A program made the position numbers and the translations under genes. A stretch of 15,523 bases of DNA, from contig CAJFNE010000059.1 of the NCBI GenBank assembly GCA_904393855.1, positions 1 to 15,523 on the forward strand, written 5' to 3'. Shown here piece by piece: positions 1 to 6,074 of the stretch. The stretch is from an uncultured Oscillibacter sp. (lineage in GTDB: Bacteria > Bacillota > Clostridia > Oscillospirales > Oscillospiraceae). Each line of letters begins with the position of its first letter. Within the stretch, counting starts at the first letter, position 1. The notes beneath the pieces were generated by a model. It worked only from the letters and a program-made list of their open reading frames with translations, searched no databases and was not told where the DNA came from.

Positions 1-53
1 GCCGGGAACAGGAAGTGGAAATCTTCTACCGCTTTATCGGCAAAATCGAATGA
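1..53 (+). CDS. C-terminal end of a probable large serine recombinase (partial)
   Basis: Only the last 16 codons are inside the window. In frame 3 they read REQEVEIFYRFIGKIE and stop at TGA 51-53. From memory, this ending resembles the end of the DUF4368-type C-terminal region of large serine recombinases of Clostridia (relatives of TndX/TnpX), which excise and integrate conjugative or mobilisable elements. The family call rests on this short stretch alone. It is helped by context: these recombinase genes usually lie at the very edge of their element, and about 37 bp downstream a host regulator gene begins in mid-codon. The catalytic serine domain lies left of the window and cannot be checked. 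Confidence 0.5.
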   Translation, partial: REQEVEIFYRFIGKIE

Positions 54-90
54 CACATCTTGAGATACCCAACAATATCTTTAACTAAGG
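1..90 (+). mobile_element. Right end of an integrated element, with attachment-site junction near 88-91
   Basis: The recombinase tail is followed by about 37 bp of AT-rich DNA (54-90) containing a short inverted repeat, AGATA (63-67) and TATCT (76-80). At about position 89-91 the sequence becomes a GC-rich XRE-regulator coding region. The regulator reads E-T-G-Q-S-Y-P-D-F from GAA at 91. The codon before it, which in this family is normally TGG (Trp of K-W-E), is AGG here, and an in-frame TAA lies at 82-84. The simplest reading is that GG at 89-90 is the last host-derived sequence and the rest is element DNA. The bases GGGA at the junction would suit the GA or GG crossover dinucleotides known for this recombinase class, but which two bases were exchanged cannot be told from one end. 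Confidence 0.5.
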
Positions 91-384
91 GAAACGGGAC
101 AATCCTACCCGGATTTCCACCGACTGGTGCTGCTGGGCGACTACTTCGGCCTCTCCCTGGACGAGCTGGTCCGGGACCTGGACGTCCAGGACGTGCGGGA
201 CCGGGGCTTGTCCGACGAGCGGATCGCCTCCCTCCACGAAGATGCGGAGCGGGCTAAGTCCCTCCTGCGGCGCGCCGGCCGGGTGCTGGCGGCCATCGCC
301 CTGGGGCTGGCCGGGCTGACGCTGGCCGGCTTCCTGGCGCACCTGCTCTTCCCGGACATCCCCTTCCTGTGGGTGGTGGGATAA
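91..384 (+). pseudogene. XRE-family transcriptional regulator, 5'-truncated
   Basis: The frame from 91 reads ETGQSYPDFHRLVLLGDYFG and then LSLDELVRD. This is the last part of an XRE helix-turn-helix domain, in which a K-W-E-x-G-x-x-Y-P motif precedes a helix ending in F-G-L-S-L-D-E-L. A basic linker and one hydrophobic segment (about LAAIALGLAGLTLAGFLAHLLF) follow, so the intact protein was probably a membrane-anchored HTH regulator. The whole DNA-binding part upstream is missing; an in-frame stop at 82-84 precedes the junction. GTG 127 could start an 85-residue remnant without a DNA-binding domain, but no clear ribosome binding site precedes it. The likely cause is insertion of the element to the left. 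The start may still exist at the far end of that element. Confidence 0.7.
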
Positions 385-430
385 AACGAGCGCAAGGAGC
401 CCCGGCATCCCGTGGGATGCCGGGGCTCCT
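381..430 (-). terminator. Intrinsic terminator of the oligopeptide-binding gene
   Basis: A perfect 17-bp inverted repeat (395-411 and 414-430) surrounds a GT. On the minus strand it follows the stop of the downstream lipoprotein gene by only 7 bases. TTTT (383-386 on the plus strand as AAAA) comes about 8 nt past the stem, so the U-tract is displaced. On the plus strand there is no T-run. It may stop transcripts from both sides. Confidence 0.6.
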
Positions 431-437
431 GATCCTG

Positions 438-2102
438 TTATGCCGTCTGCACCGTCACATTGGAGAAGTCGAACCACCCGCGGGCGTCCCGGCAGGCGCC
501 GGTGAGACCCTCCCGCAGTTCCCAGGCGGTGCCCTCCGTGTAGAGGGGGTTCAGCACCTGGTCCTCCAGCAGCAGCGCCTCCGCGTCGTGGAGGCAGCCC
601 ATCCGGGCCGTGCCGTCGGAGGCCCGGGCGATGATGGACATGAGGGTGTCATAGGCGCTGTTCTCGTAGTTGGCCACGTTGTCGTAGCTGTCGGAGATCC
701 AGTCCATGAGGAAGCACTCCGCGTCGTTGCCGGGGGCCTCCAGATTCACGCCGGCCAGGGTGTACTCCCCGCTGCGCAGAGCCGACCAGAGCTCCTGGCT
801 GGTGACGGCCCGGGGCGTGACGTCCACATCCAGCACCTGGCTCCACTGCTCACACAGAGCCTCCGCCACCGCGCCTGTGGTCCCGTCCTCCACATAGAGG
901 TACTCCAGCTCCCCCAGGCCGGTGCCACTGTAACCGGCGTCACTGAGGATGCTCCGGGCCTGGGCGCAGCGCTCGGCATAGCTCTCCGGGTCGTTGTCCA
1001 GCAGATCGCCGCCGGCCGTGCGGAAGTCCGTCTCCTCATCCTCCGGCACGCCGGGCGGAATGAATCCCCCCGCCGCCTGTGCCGTGACGCCGGCCTGCTC
1101 CGCTAGGGCGTTCCGGTCCACCGCCAGCGTCAGCGCCTGCCGGATGGCCATATCGGCCAGTGCTCCCTCGGAGTCGCAGTTATAGACCACGGAATAGGTG
1201 GCAAGCTCAGGGATGGGACTCCAGTCCTCATCCTGCGACAGCTCCTGGAGCCGCTCCTCCGACAGCGGCCACACCGCGTCCACCAGCCCCTGATTGTACA
1301 TCTCCTGGGCCTCGCCGGTGGAGGCCGCGAAATGGAACGTCAGCCGGTAGGGGCCATTCCGGTCGCTGTCCTCTCCGGCCACGAGCTGCAGATAACTGCC
1401 CTCCGCGTACTCCTCCGCCTGATAGGGGCCGTTGGTCACCAGGGCCAGGGGGTCCGACCACCAGGAGGCGGTGGTCCCGTCCTCCCCGGTGCTCTGCGCC
1501 TCTTTCAGCCGCTGCACCACGTCCTCCCGCAGAGGCATCGTCGCCGGGGAAGTGCAAACCTCCCGCAGGAACCAGTCGTACTTGCCCGTCAGGGTCACCT
1601 GGAACACGGTGTCGCTCTCCGCGCTCACCTGCAGCAGGCTCATGTCACCGGCCTCCCGGGCCTCCTGATAGCCGCACACCACACGGAGAAGCGAGGCGTA
1701 GGGGGAGCGGCTGCTGGGGTCCGCCAGCCGGCGCCAAGCGTAAACGAAGTCCTCCGCCGTCACCCGCTGGCCGTCGGACCAATCCGCGCTGCGGAGCTGG
1801 AACGTGTACGTCACCGTACCGTCTGTGTTCTCCTCCGTCTCCACGCTCTTGGCCATGCCGTTCACCACCGCGGCGGCGCCGCTGCTGTCCGCAGTCACGC
1901 GCATGAGGTTCTCATACAGGTGCACCAGCACCGTCTGGCTGCTGATGTCCTCGGCGTAAATGGGGTCCAGGGTGGAGTAGCTGTCGCCCACGCACACGGA
2001 CAGTTCCGTCCCGGCGCTCTGCTGGCCGCAGCCGGCTGCCAGCCCCGCCAGCAGCATGATCGTCAGGGCCAGCGCCGCCAGCCGCGTTCGTCTCTTTCCC
2101 AT
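438..2102 (-). CDS. Oligopeptide ABC transporter substrate-binding lipoprotein (OppA-like, SBP family 5)
   Basis: A 554-residue protein predicted to bind extracellular peptides for an ABC importer. Residues 1-25 are a lipoprotein signal: basic N-terminus, hydrophobic stretch and lipobox L-A-A-G-C with Cys25 as lipid anchor. The family signature lies at about 100-130 (F-x-L-R, W-S-D-G, V-T-A-E-D-F-V-Y-A-W-R-R, A-D-P), as in OppA. Length matches the usual 500-560. The ATG at 2102 was chosen because AAGGAG lies 7 nt upstream and the signal peptide begins there. No permease or ATPase gene is adjacent, so it is an orphan binding protein that must share a transporter or act as a sensor; its ligand cannot be read from sequence. 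The transcript has a roughly 150-nt leader. Confidence 0.85.
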   Translation of the reverse strand: MGKRRTRLAALALTIMLLAGLAAGCGQQSAGTELSVCVGDSYSTLDPIYAEDISSQTVLVHLYENLMRVTADSSGAAAVVNGMAKSVETEENTDGTVTYTFQLRSADWSDGQRVTAEDFVYAWRRLADPSSRSPYASLLRVVCGYQEAREAGDMSLLQVSAESDTVFQVTLTGKYDWFLREVCTSPATMPLREDVVQRLKEAQSTGEDGTTASWWSDPLALVTNGPYQAEEYAEGSYLQLVAGEDSDRNGPYRLTFHFAASTGEAQEMYNQGLVDAVWPLSEERLQELSQDEDWSPIPELATYSVVYNCDSEGALADMAIRQALTLAVDRNALAEQAGVTAQAAGGFIPPGVPEDEETDFRTAGGDLLDNDPESYAERCAQARSILSDAGYSGTGLGELEYLYVEDGTTGAVAEALCEQWSQVLDVDVTPRAVTSQELWSALRSGEYTLAGVNLEAPGNDAECFLMDWISDSYDNVANYENSAYDTLMSIIARASDGTARMGCLHDAEALLLEDQVLNPLYTEGTAWELREGLTGACRDARGWFDFSNVTVQTA

Positions 2103-2128
2103 GGGGGTGCTCCTTTCTGAGCATAGTC

Positions 2129-2185
2129 TCAGGCGCCTAGGGCGCCCCTGAAATGGATCTGTGCAGACTGTCCCCGCTGAATCAC
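2129..2185 (-). CDS. Possible 18-codon leader ORF upstream of the oligopeptide-binding gene
   Basis: In the leader, AAGGAGG (2192-2198) lies 6 nt before GTG 2185, an ideal Shine-Dalgarno arrangement. It opens VIQRGQSAQIHFRGALGA and a TGA stop. The last codons (Gly-Ala-Leu-Gly-Ala) form GGCGCC-CTA-GGCGCC, which can fold as a small hairpin, and CTGAG-N6-CTCAG follows just before the lipoprotein's ribosome binding site. The strong SD with no other gene start to serve is the main support. The peptide has no recognisable motif. It may equally be a chance ORF in a structured leader. Confidence 0.3.
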   Translation of the reverse strand: MIQRGQSAQIHFRGALGA

Positions 2186-2257
2186 CGGAGACCTCCTTGG
2201 GCACGTGGTCTGACCGCAAGCCATCCGTCCGCGCCAGGAGCGTCGTCAACAGTCAGT

Positions 2258-2286
2258 ATTATAGAGGACTTCCCCGGCCTTGTAAA
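2258..2286 (-). promoter_or_regulatory. Sigma-A promoter of the oligopeptide-binding gene
   Basis: On the minus strand TTTACA (-35, 2281-2286) and a perfect TATAAT (-10, 2258-2263) are separated by exactly 17 bp. Transcription would start near 2251, giving a leader of about 150 nt before the ATG. The leader holds a possible small ORF and hairpins. Confidence 0.8.
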
Positions 2287-2365
2287 GGCGGCGGCAGGAA
2301 AAAGTAACAAATAGTGACAAAAATTTAAAAACCGTTCACAAACGCAGGTTCTCTCCTGAAATTCC

Positions 2366-2394
2366 TTGCGCCGGGACGGCCCGTATGATATCAT
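2366..2394 (+). promoter_or_regulatory. Probable promoter of the small lipoprotein gene, with palindromic -10 region
   Basis: TTGCGC (2366-2371) and TATCAT (2389-2394) are 17 bp apart. The -10 lies inside a perfect 12-bp palindrome, TATGATATCATA (2384-2395), which could also be an operator half. The -35 matches consensus at only three positions. Of the intergenic region 2103-2430, the rest holds the opposing promoter and leader and an AT-rich stretch (about 2300-2340) with no recognised element. Confidence 0.4.
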
Positions 2395-2430
2395 ATTGCC
2401 AGAAACCATGAGAAAAAAGGGGGGCTTCCC

Positions 2431-3030
2431 ATGAGACGACGCTTTCTGCCGGGCCTGCTGGCCGCGGTGCTGCTGTTCCTGCCGGCCTGCTCCGGGACCG
2501 CCGCGGACGCGTCCATCAGCCCAGACCTGACGGAGTCCACCCAGGACGTCCTGGAGGCCTTTGGCATGGCGGGCACCGCCAGCCTGCTCTCCTTCCAGGG
2601 GCCGGAGGAGGCCATCACCCTGCGGCTGCGGGTCCACCACCTGGGGGAGGACGGCGCCTGGGAGGAGGCCGACACCTGGGGCACCTCCATCGGGGAGGAG
2701 CGGACGCCGGTGGACCGTCTCTCCGGCACCCTGGCCATCCAGCTGCAGGAGGACGGGAGCCTGGGCTTCCACATCCGCTCCGGAGGAGGACTCGCCTCCT
2801 GCCAGACAGAGCCCATCGGCCTGGAGCCGGCGGCCAGCGCCCGCTGCTTCCTGACGGAATCCCGGGATCTCCCCCTGAACCAGGAGGTGCCGGTGGCCCT
2901 GCTGCTCTACGGCGCCGACGGGGACGGGATCCCCGTCTGCTCCCTGGAGGACTTCGCGGACCCCTCCCGCCTCGCCGGATTGGAGCTGGTCCAGGCGGTC
3001 ACCGTGGAGTGCACCGATCAGGCGCTGTAA
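2431..3030 (+). CDS. Small predicted lipoprotein of unknown function
   Basis: A 199-residue protein. The N-terminus M-R-R-R-F, a hydrophobic stretch and the lipobox L-P-A-C put the mature lipid-modified Cys at residue 20, so it should sit on the outer face of the membrane. The rest is acidic, without further membrane segments, and rich in short hydrophobic-polar alternations that suggest a beta-rich domain (for example around residues 60-110). I do not recognise a family. A purine-rich AAAAAAGGGGGG precedes ATG 2431 by about 6 nt. It is divergent from the oligopeptide-binding lipoprotein and ends at a terminator shared with the convergent helicase gene. No function is proposed. Confidence 0.75.
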   Translation: MRRRFLPGLLAAVLLFLPACSGTAADASISPDLTESTQDVLEAFGMAGTASLLSFQGPEEAITLRLRVHHLGEDGAWEEADTWGTSIGEERTPVDRLSGTLAIQLQEDGSLGFHIRSGGGLASCQTEPIGLEPAASARCFLTESRDLPLNQEVPVALLLYGADGDGIPVCSLEDFADPSRLAGLELVQAVTVECTDQAL

Positions 3031-3031
3031 A

Positions 3032-3065
3032 AAGAGGGATTGGGAGCTTCCTCCCAATCCCTCTT
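3032..3065. terminator. Bidirectional terminator between the lipoprotein and helicase genes
   Basis: A perfect 15-bp stem (3032-3046 and 3051-3065) with loop CTTC lies between the convergent genes. On the minus strand the stem is followed by five Ts (plus-strand A-run 3029-3033), a good terminator for the helicase. On the plus strand the T content after the stem is poor but the hairpin starts right after the lipoprotein stop. Confidence 0.85.
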
Positions 3066-3082
3066 GCTCATTCCATGTCCCA

Positions 3083-4237
3083 TCAGGCGGGGGCCAGGTG
3101 GCCGTTCTCGTCGAATTTCACCGGCACGATCTCGTTGCGGGTGTGCTTGGCGATGTCGTCCATCCGCATCTTGGAGGGGTAGTCGGCGATGAGGCTCACC
3201 GCCACCCCCTGGCGCTTGGCCCGGCCAGTCCGGCCGATGCGGTGGATATAGTCCTGGTTCTCATCCGGGATGTCGCAGTTGAATACGATGTCCACGTCGT
3301 CCACGTCGATGCCCCGGGCCGCCACGTCCGTGGAGACGAACACCCGCAGCTTCCCCTCCCGGAACAGGTTCATCACCTGCTCCCGCTTGCGCTGGGGGAT
3401 GTCCCCGTGGATGCACTGGGCGTCCACGCCCCGCATCTGCAGGAACTTCGTGATCCGCTCCGTGGTGCCCTTCGTGTTGCAGAACACCATGCAGCGGTCA
3501 AAACCCGTCTCCTCCAGGATCTTCGCGATGGCGTCGGCCTTGCCGTCGTAGCTGACGTCCATGCGGAACTGCTTGATATCCGGCTTGTTCTGCTCGTCCT
3601 CCCGGACGGTGATCTCCGCCGCGTCCCGCTGGTAGACCCAGGCGATGTCCATGACCTCCCGGGAGATGGTGGCGGAGAAGAGGCCCAGGTTCCGCCGCTT
3701 ATTCATCTTGTCCAGCAATCGGGTCACATCGTGGATGAAGCCCATGTCCAGCATCCGGTCCGCCTCGTCCAGCACCACCGTCTGGGCGGTGTCCACCCGG
3801 ACGGTGCGGCGCTTCATGTGGTCGGAGAGCCGGCCCGGGGTGGCCACCACGATCTGGGGGTGCTTCTTCAGCGTCTCGATCTGCTTCCCGATAGGCGCGC
3901 CGCCGTAGAGGCACACCGTCCGCACGCCGGGCTTGTAGGCCGCCAGGTCCCGGATCTCGTCGGTGATCTGGATGGCCAGTTCCCGGGTGGGGGCCAGGAT
4001 CACCGCCTGAACGCTCTCGTCCTCCGGGTCGATATGCTCCACGATGGGGATGCCGTAGGCAAAGGTCTTGCCGGTTCCGGTGGGGGCCTTGGCGATCACG
4101 TCCTCCCAGGCCATCATGGGCGGGATGCAGCCCGCCTGAACCGGGGTCGAAACCTCCAGATTGCGCTGCTGGATAGCCCGCATGATCTCCGGAGACAGCC
4201 CCAGGCTGTCAAACCGTACGCCTTGTGTATATTCCAT
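3083..4237 (-). CDS. DEAD-box ATP-dependent RNA helicase
   Basis: A 384-residue protein that unwinds RNA duplexes in the cytoplasm, probably in ribosome assembly or mRNA turnover. All core motifs are visible in order: Q motif S-T-P-V-Q (30-34), Walker A A-P-T-G-T-G-K-T (51-58), P-T-R-E-L-A (83-88), T-P-G-R (133-136), D-E-A-D (157-160), S-A-T (188-190), V-F-C-N-T (251-255), A-R-G-I-D (307-311) and H-R-I-G-R-T-G-R (332-339). It ends only about 45 residues after motif VI, so it is a minimal helicase lacking the long basic or RNA-binding tail of CsdA/CshA/DbpA proteins. ATG 4237 has AAGGA about 9 nt upstream. It is divergent from a small XRE regulator and ends at a shared terminator. Confidence 0.93.
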   Translation of the reverse strand: MEYTQGVRFDSLGLSPEIMRAIQQRNLEVSTPVQAGCIPPMMAWEDVIAKAPTGTGKTFAYGIPIVEHIDPEDESVQAVILAPTRELAIQITDEIRDLAAYKPGVRTVCLYGGAPIGKQIETLKKHPQIVVATPGRLSDHMKRRTVRVDTAQTVVLDEADRMLDMGFIHDVTRLLDKMNKRRNLGLFSATISREVMDIAWVYQRDAAEITVREDEQNKPDIKQFRMDVSYDGKADAIAKILEETGFDRCMVFCNTKGTTERITKFLQMRGVDAQCIHGDIPQRKREQVMNLFREGKLRVFVSTDVAARGIDVDDVDIVFNCDIPDENQDYIHRIGRTGRAKRQGVAVSLIADYPSKMRMDDIAKHTRNEIVPVKFDENGHLAPA

Positions 4238-4337
4238 GCCTATTTTCCTTCTCTTCTCGTAAAATCAAATATCTCCGAGGCGCGGCACGCCCCGGATTCC
4301 ACCGCAAAACGGTATGAATCAACATCTTCTTTCGGCT

Positions 4338-4366
4338 ATTATACAGGGAAACCCGGCGCTTGTAAA
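4338..4366 (-). promoter_or_regulatory. Sigma-A promoter of the DEAD-box helicase
   Basis: TTTACA (4361-4366) and TATAAT (4338-4343) are 17 bp apart on the minus strand, the same hexamers as the oligopeptide-binding promoter. The leader is about 93 nt and contains an imperfect GC-rich hairpin (about 4275-4296) followed by a T-rich stretch. This might act as a weak attenuator, and cold-responsive leaders are common for such helicases, but no specific element is recognised. Confidence 0.8.
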
Positions 4367-4442
4367 GCAAAACAGCGGTTCCCTGCACCCGGCGGCAGTC
4401 CGCTGGGATCAGCTCCCCCTATTTTTGGCATAATTCCCATTT

Positions 4443-4471
4443 TTGCGCGATATTTTTTGCTTTTTTATAGT
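4443..4471 (+). promoter_or_regulatory. Probable promoter of the small XRE regulator
   Basis: TTGCGC (4443-4448) and TATAGT (4466-4471) lie 17 bp apart in a strongly AT-rich stretch on the plus strand. An alternative pair, TTGGCA (about 4425) with GATATT, has an 18-bp spacer. The AT-richness makes chance matches likely. Confidence 0.35.
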
Positions 4472-4505
4472 AAAATTTTTTATTCTCTCTGTATTCAAAC
4501 CGTTT

Positions 4506-4529
4506 TTTGTGTTAAATTGATTACACAAA
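4506..4529. promoter_or_regulatory. Dyad TTTGTGT-N10-ACACAAA, candidate operator
   Basis: A perfect 7-bp inverted repeat with a 10-bp spacer lies 27 bp before the regulator start and downstream of its likely promoter. The spacing of about 1.5 helical turns between arm centres, together with an HTH gene immediately downstream, suggests an autorepression site. It could instead be a small 5'-UTR hairpin. Confidence 0.4.
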
Positions 4530-4556
4530 GACTACATGGAGACAGGGGTGAACAGC

Positions 4557-4793
4557 ATGAATGGGATGGCCTATGTACGGATTTTACGGGACCTGCGGGA
4601 GGATGCGGACAAAACACAGACGCAGATTGCCGAGGTCCTTGGGACCTCCCAGACAATGTACGCCCGCTACGAGCGCGGCGCCAATGAGATGCCTATCCAC
4701 CATCTGATCACTCTCAGCAAGTATTACGGCGTCACCACCGATTACCTGCTGGGCCTCAGTAAGGAAAAGAACAGGAAACCCGGACAGGAGTAA
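4557..4793 (+). CDS. Small XRE-family helix-turn-helix regulator
   Basis: A 78-residue cytoplasmic DNA-binding protein that is little more than one HTH_3 domain (about residues 7-66). Helix pattern Q-T-Q-I-A-E-V-L-G-T-S-Q-T-M-Y-A-R-Y-E-R-G (21-41) and the closing L-S-K-Y-Y-G-V-T-T-D-Y-L-L-G-L (53-67) are typical of Clostridia XRE regulators. ATG 4557 was chosen because AGGGGTG lies 6 nt upstream; the earlier in-frame ATG at 4536 has no ribosome binding site. It is transcribed divergently from the helicase, with a candidate operator dyad in front. Its last codons and stop are part of its own terminator. Targets are unknown; autoregulation is inferred. Confidence 0.88.
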   Translation: MNGMAYVRILRDLREDADKTQTQIAEVLGTSQTMYARYERGANEMPIHHLITLSKYYGVTTDYLLGLSKEKNRKPGQE

Positions 4794-4812
4794 TCCTGTC
4801 CGGGTCCTTTTT
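4778..4812 (+). terminator. Terminator of the XRE gene with the stop codon in the loop
   Basis: A perfect 12-bp stem (4778-4789 and 4794-4805) has the loop GTAA, which includes the gene's TAA stop (4791-4793), and is followed by TTTTT at 4808-4812. The left arm is coding sequence for the last residues. Reverse-strand reading could also help stop the convergent anti-sigma gene. Confidence 0.9.
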
Positions 4813-4839
4813 GGGCGGGGCCCTGTCGGGTCCCCCTTC

Positions 4840-5433
4840 TCATCCGGCCGCGCCGTCTGCCGGCTCCGTCACGGAGACGGCGGCGCCCGCCGCTTCGCCG
4901 GTGCCGCCGGTGGTCTCGTAGGCGATACCGTCCCCGTTGTCCTGGGTGACCGTCCAGTTCTCCGGGCTTCCGGTGACCTGGATGCTGACGGTGCGGGTCT
5001 CCCGGCTCCCGTCCTCATGGACCACCTCCATGTCGTAGGCGCAGGCGTAGACGCCCTCGGCCTCCAGCTCCTCGGTGATGTCGATGTTCTCTCCGTTCAT
5101 GTGGAGGATCAGCCGGCCGTCCTCCTCCGTCACCAGGTCCCCGTCCATCAGGGTGATGTCCACCTGGTTGCCCTGGTCGTCCTGGGCCACGTAGTGGTTG
5201 TCCTCGGACCAGATGATGGTGAACTGCCGGAAGAGCTCCCCGTCCGTGGCCAGGTTCACCGCGCCGGCGGTGACCGCCAGCGCCATGGTCATAGCGGCGG
5301 CAATGGCCGCGCCCCGCAGGATCTTCGGCATCCGCATACGCTTCTTCTCTTTCATTTGCAGGACCTCCTTTTTGGCCTCCTCGGAGGCGCGCAGCCGGGA
5401 AAAGGTCTCACAATACAGTTTTTTGTCAATCAC
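4840..5433 (-). CDS. Membrane anti-sigma-like protein, partner of the ECF sigma factor
   Basis: A 197-residue single-pass membrane protein. A short cytoplasmic N-terminus (about 1-39, K-L-Y-C-E-T-F-S-R-L-R-A-S-E-E-A) is followed by one membrane helix (about 40-58) and an acidic extracellular domain (about 60-197) with repeated beta-like stretches and a Gly/Ala-rich end. This layout, encoded right after an ECF sigma gene, is common in Clostridia, where the N-terminus is thought to hold the sigma factor. No zinc-binding HXXXCXXC anti-sigma motif is seen. The start is GTG 5433: AAAGGAGG lies 10 nt upstream inside the sigma gene, and the GTG overlaps its stop as GTGA. The function is inferred from topology and context. 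Confidence 0.75.
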   Translation of the reverse strand: MIDKKLYCETFSRLRASEEAKKEVLQMKEKKRMRMPKILRGAAIAAAMTMALAVTAGAVNLATDGELFRQFTIIWSEDNHYVAQDDQGNQVDITLMDGDLVTEEDGRLILHMNGENIDITEELEAEGVYACAYDMEVVHEDGSRETRTVSIQVTGSPENWTVTQDNGDGIAYETTGGTGEAAGAAVSVTEPADGAAG

Positions 5434-5909
5434 AGGCTCTCTGCCTCCTTTAAATTTTTCTTCAGCTGCCCCCTGGCCCGCATGAGCCAGGTCTGCACCG
5501 TGGAGGGATTCGCCCCCATCAGCGCGGCAATCTCCCGCACGGCGTAGCCCTCGTAGTAGTACAGGTAGATGGCCGCCCGGTATTTGGTTGGCAGCGCCAT
5601 CACCTGCTGGAAGAGCTCGCTCTGGGCGGGGGAGTCCCACACCGCCGTCTCCGGCGCCGCCTCCAGGGGATCGGTCCGCCGGCGCCAGGGGGAGCGCAGC
5701 AGCTTCTTGCACTCGTTCACCGCCACCCGCACCAGCCAATACCGCTGATGCTCGGGGCTCTCAAACGGCTCCCCCGCCCGGTAGAGCTTCAGCAGGGTCT
5801 CCTGCATCACATCCTCCGCGTCGGCGCGGTTCTTCAGATAGCTGTATGCCAAACGGAAGATGGTGTCGCCGTACCGCTCCACCGCTGCTTCAAACGCCGC
5901 GTCCGTCAA
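5430..5909 (-). CDS. ECF-type RNA polymerase sigma factor (sigma-70 family)
   Basis: A 159-residue alternative sigma factor. Region 2 spans about residues 6-70, with the core-binding and -10 recognition part around A-D-A-E-D-V-M-Q-E-T-L-L-K-L-Y. Region 4 spans about 102-153, with helix-turn-helix Y-A-V-R-E-I-A-A-L-M-G-A-N-P-S-T-V-Q-T-W-L-M-R-A-R. There is no region 3, as usual for ECF factors. The start is TTG 5909: AGGTG lies 7 nt upstream, an in-frame TGA lies just before it, and the first ATG (Met35) would cut region 2. It overlaps the anti-sigma-like gene by 4 nt (GTGA), so the two are translationally coupled. The inducing signal and regulon cannot be read here. Confidence 0.9.
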   Translation of the reverse strand: MTDAAFEAAVERYGDTIFRLAYSYLKNRADAEDVMQETLLKLYRAGEPFESPEHQRYWLVRVAVNECKKLLRSPWRRRTDPLEAAPETAVWDSPAQSELFQQVMALPTKYRAAIYLYYYEGYAVREIAALMGANPSTVQTWLMRARGQLKKNLKEAESL

Positions 5910-5960
5910 TCTGTCTCACCTCGCTTATTCTCAGGGTCGAAAGGCCTTTCTGTGGAGAAT

Positions 5961-6002
5961 ATCCCCCAGGCAGCGGAAAAATCTCAGCCAGGGGGATTTT
6001 TT
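5961..6002 (+). terminator. Plus-strand hairpin with T-run inside the sigma upstream region
   Basis: ATCCCCCAGGC (5961-5971) pairs with GCCAGGGGGAT (5987-5997) with one mismatch, and is followed by TTTTTT (5997-6002) on the plus strand. This has the shape of an intrinsic terminator, yet no plus-strand gene precedes it. It may stop antisense transcription, or simply form a hairpin in the sigma leader on the minus strand. Confidence 0.4.
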
Positions 6003-6044
6003 CTCAGCCGGAGACCGCCCACAGCCGCAGTATCCCGCCGTCCG

Positions 6045-6063
6045 CTGAAATCCACCTGAAATC
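6045..6063. repeat. Direct repeat CTGAAATC x2 with 11-bp period
   Basis: Two identical octamers (6045-6052 and 6056-6063) separated by CAC lie about 140 bp upstream of the ECF sigma start and just downstream of the CorC-gene terminator. One helical turn between the copies would suit a cooperative regulator site or part of the sigma promoter. No convincing -35/-10 pair was found for the sigma gene. Confidence 0.3.
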
Positions 6064-6074
6064 AAGAGACACAC

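Noticed and set aside
2103..2160. CTGAGA in the lipoprotein leader, considered as part of a TPP riboswitch.
   Set aside because: The other conserved TPP elements (the ACCC and CCTGATC-type segments) are missing.
2103..2249. A 49-residue N-terminal extension of the peptide-binding lipoprotein starting at TTG 2249.
   Set aside because: It would precede a complete lipoprotein signal peptide that has its own SD and ATG at 2102, and TTG 2249 lies at or next to the expected transcription start.
4238..4320. A possible upstream ORF in the helicase leader (ATG near 4319 overlapping the helicase start).
   Set aside because: Its SD is weak, the peptide is unremarkable and it overlaps the helicase in another frame; chance is likely.
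3098..4687. A 529-codon plus-strand open frame opposite the helicase.
   Set aside because: It mirrors the codon bias of the DEAD-box gene on the other strand, has low-complexity Val/His/Asp/Leu content and runs through a promoter region; it is a shadow frame.
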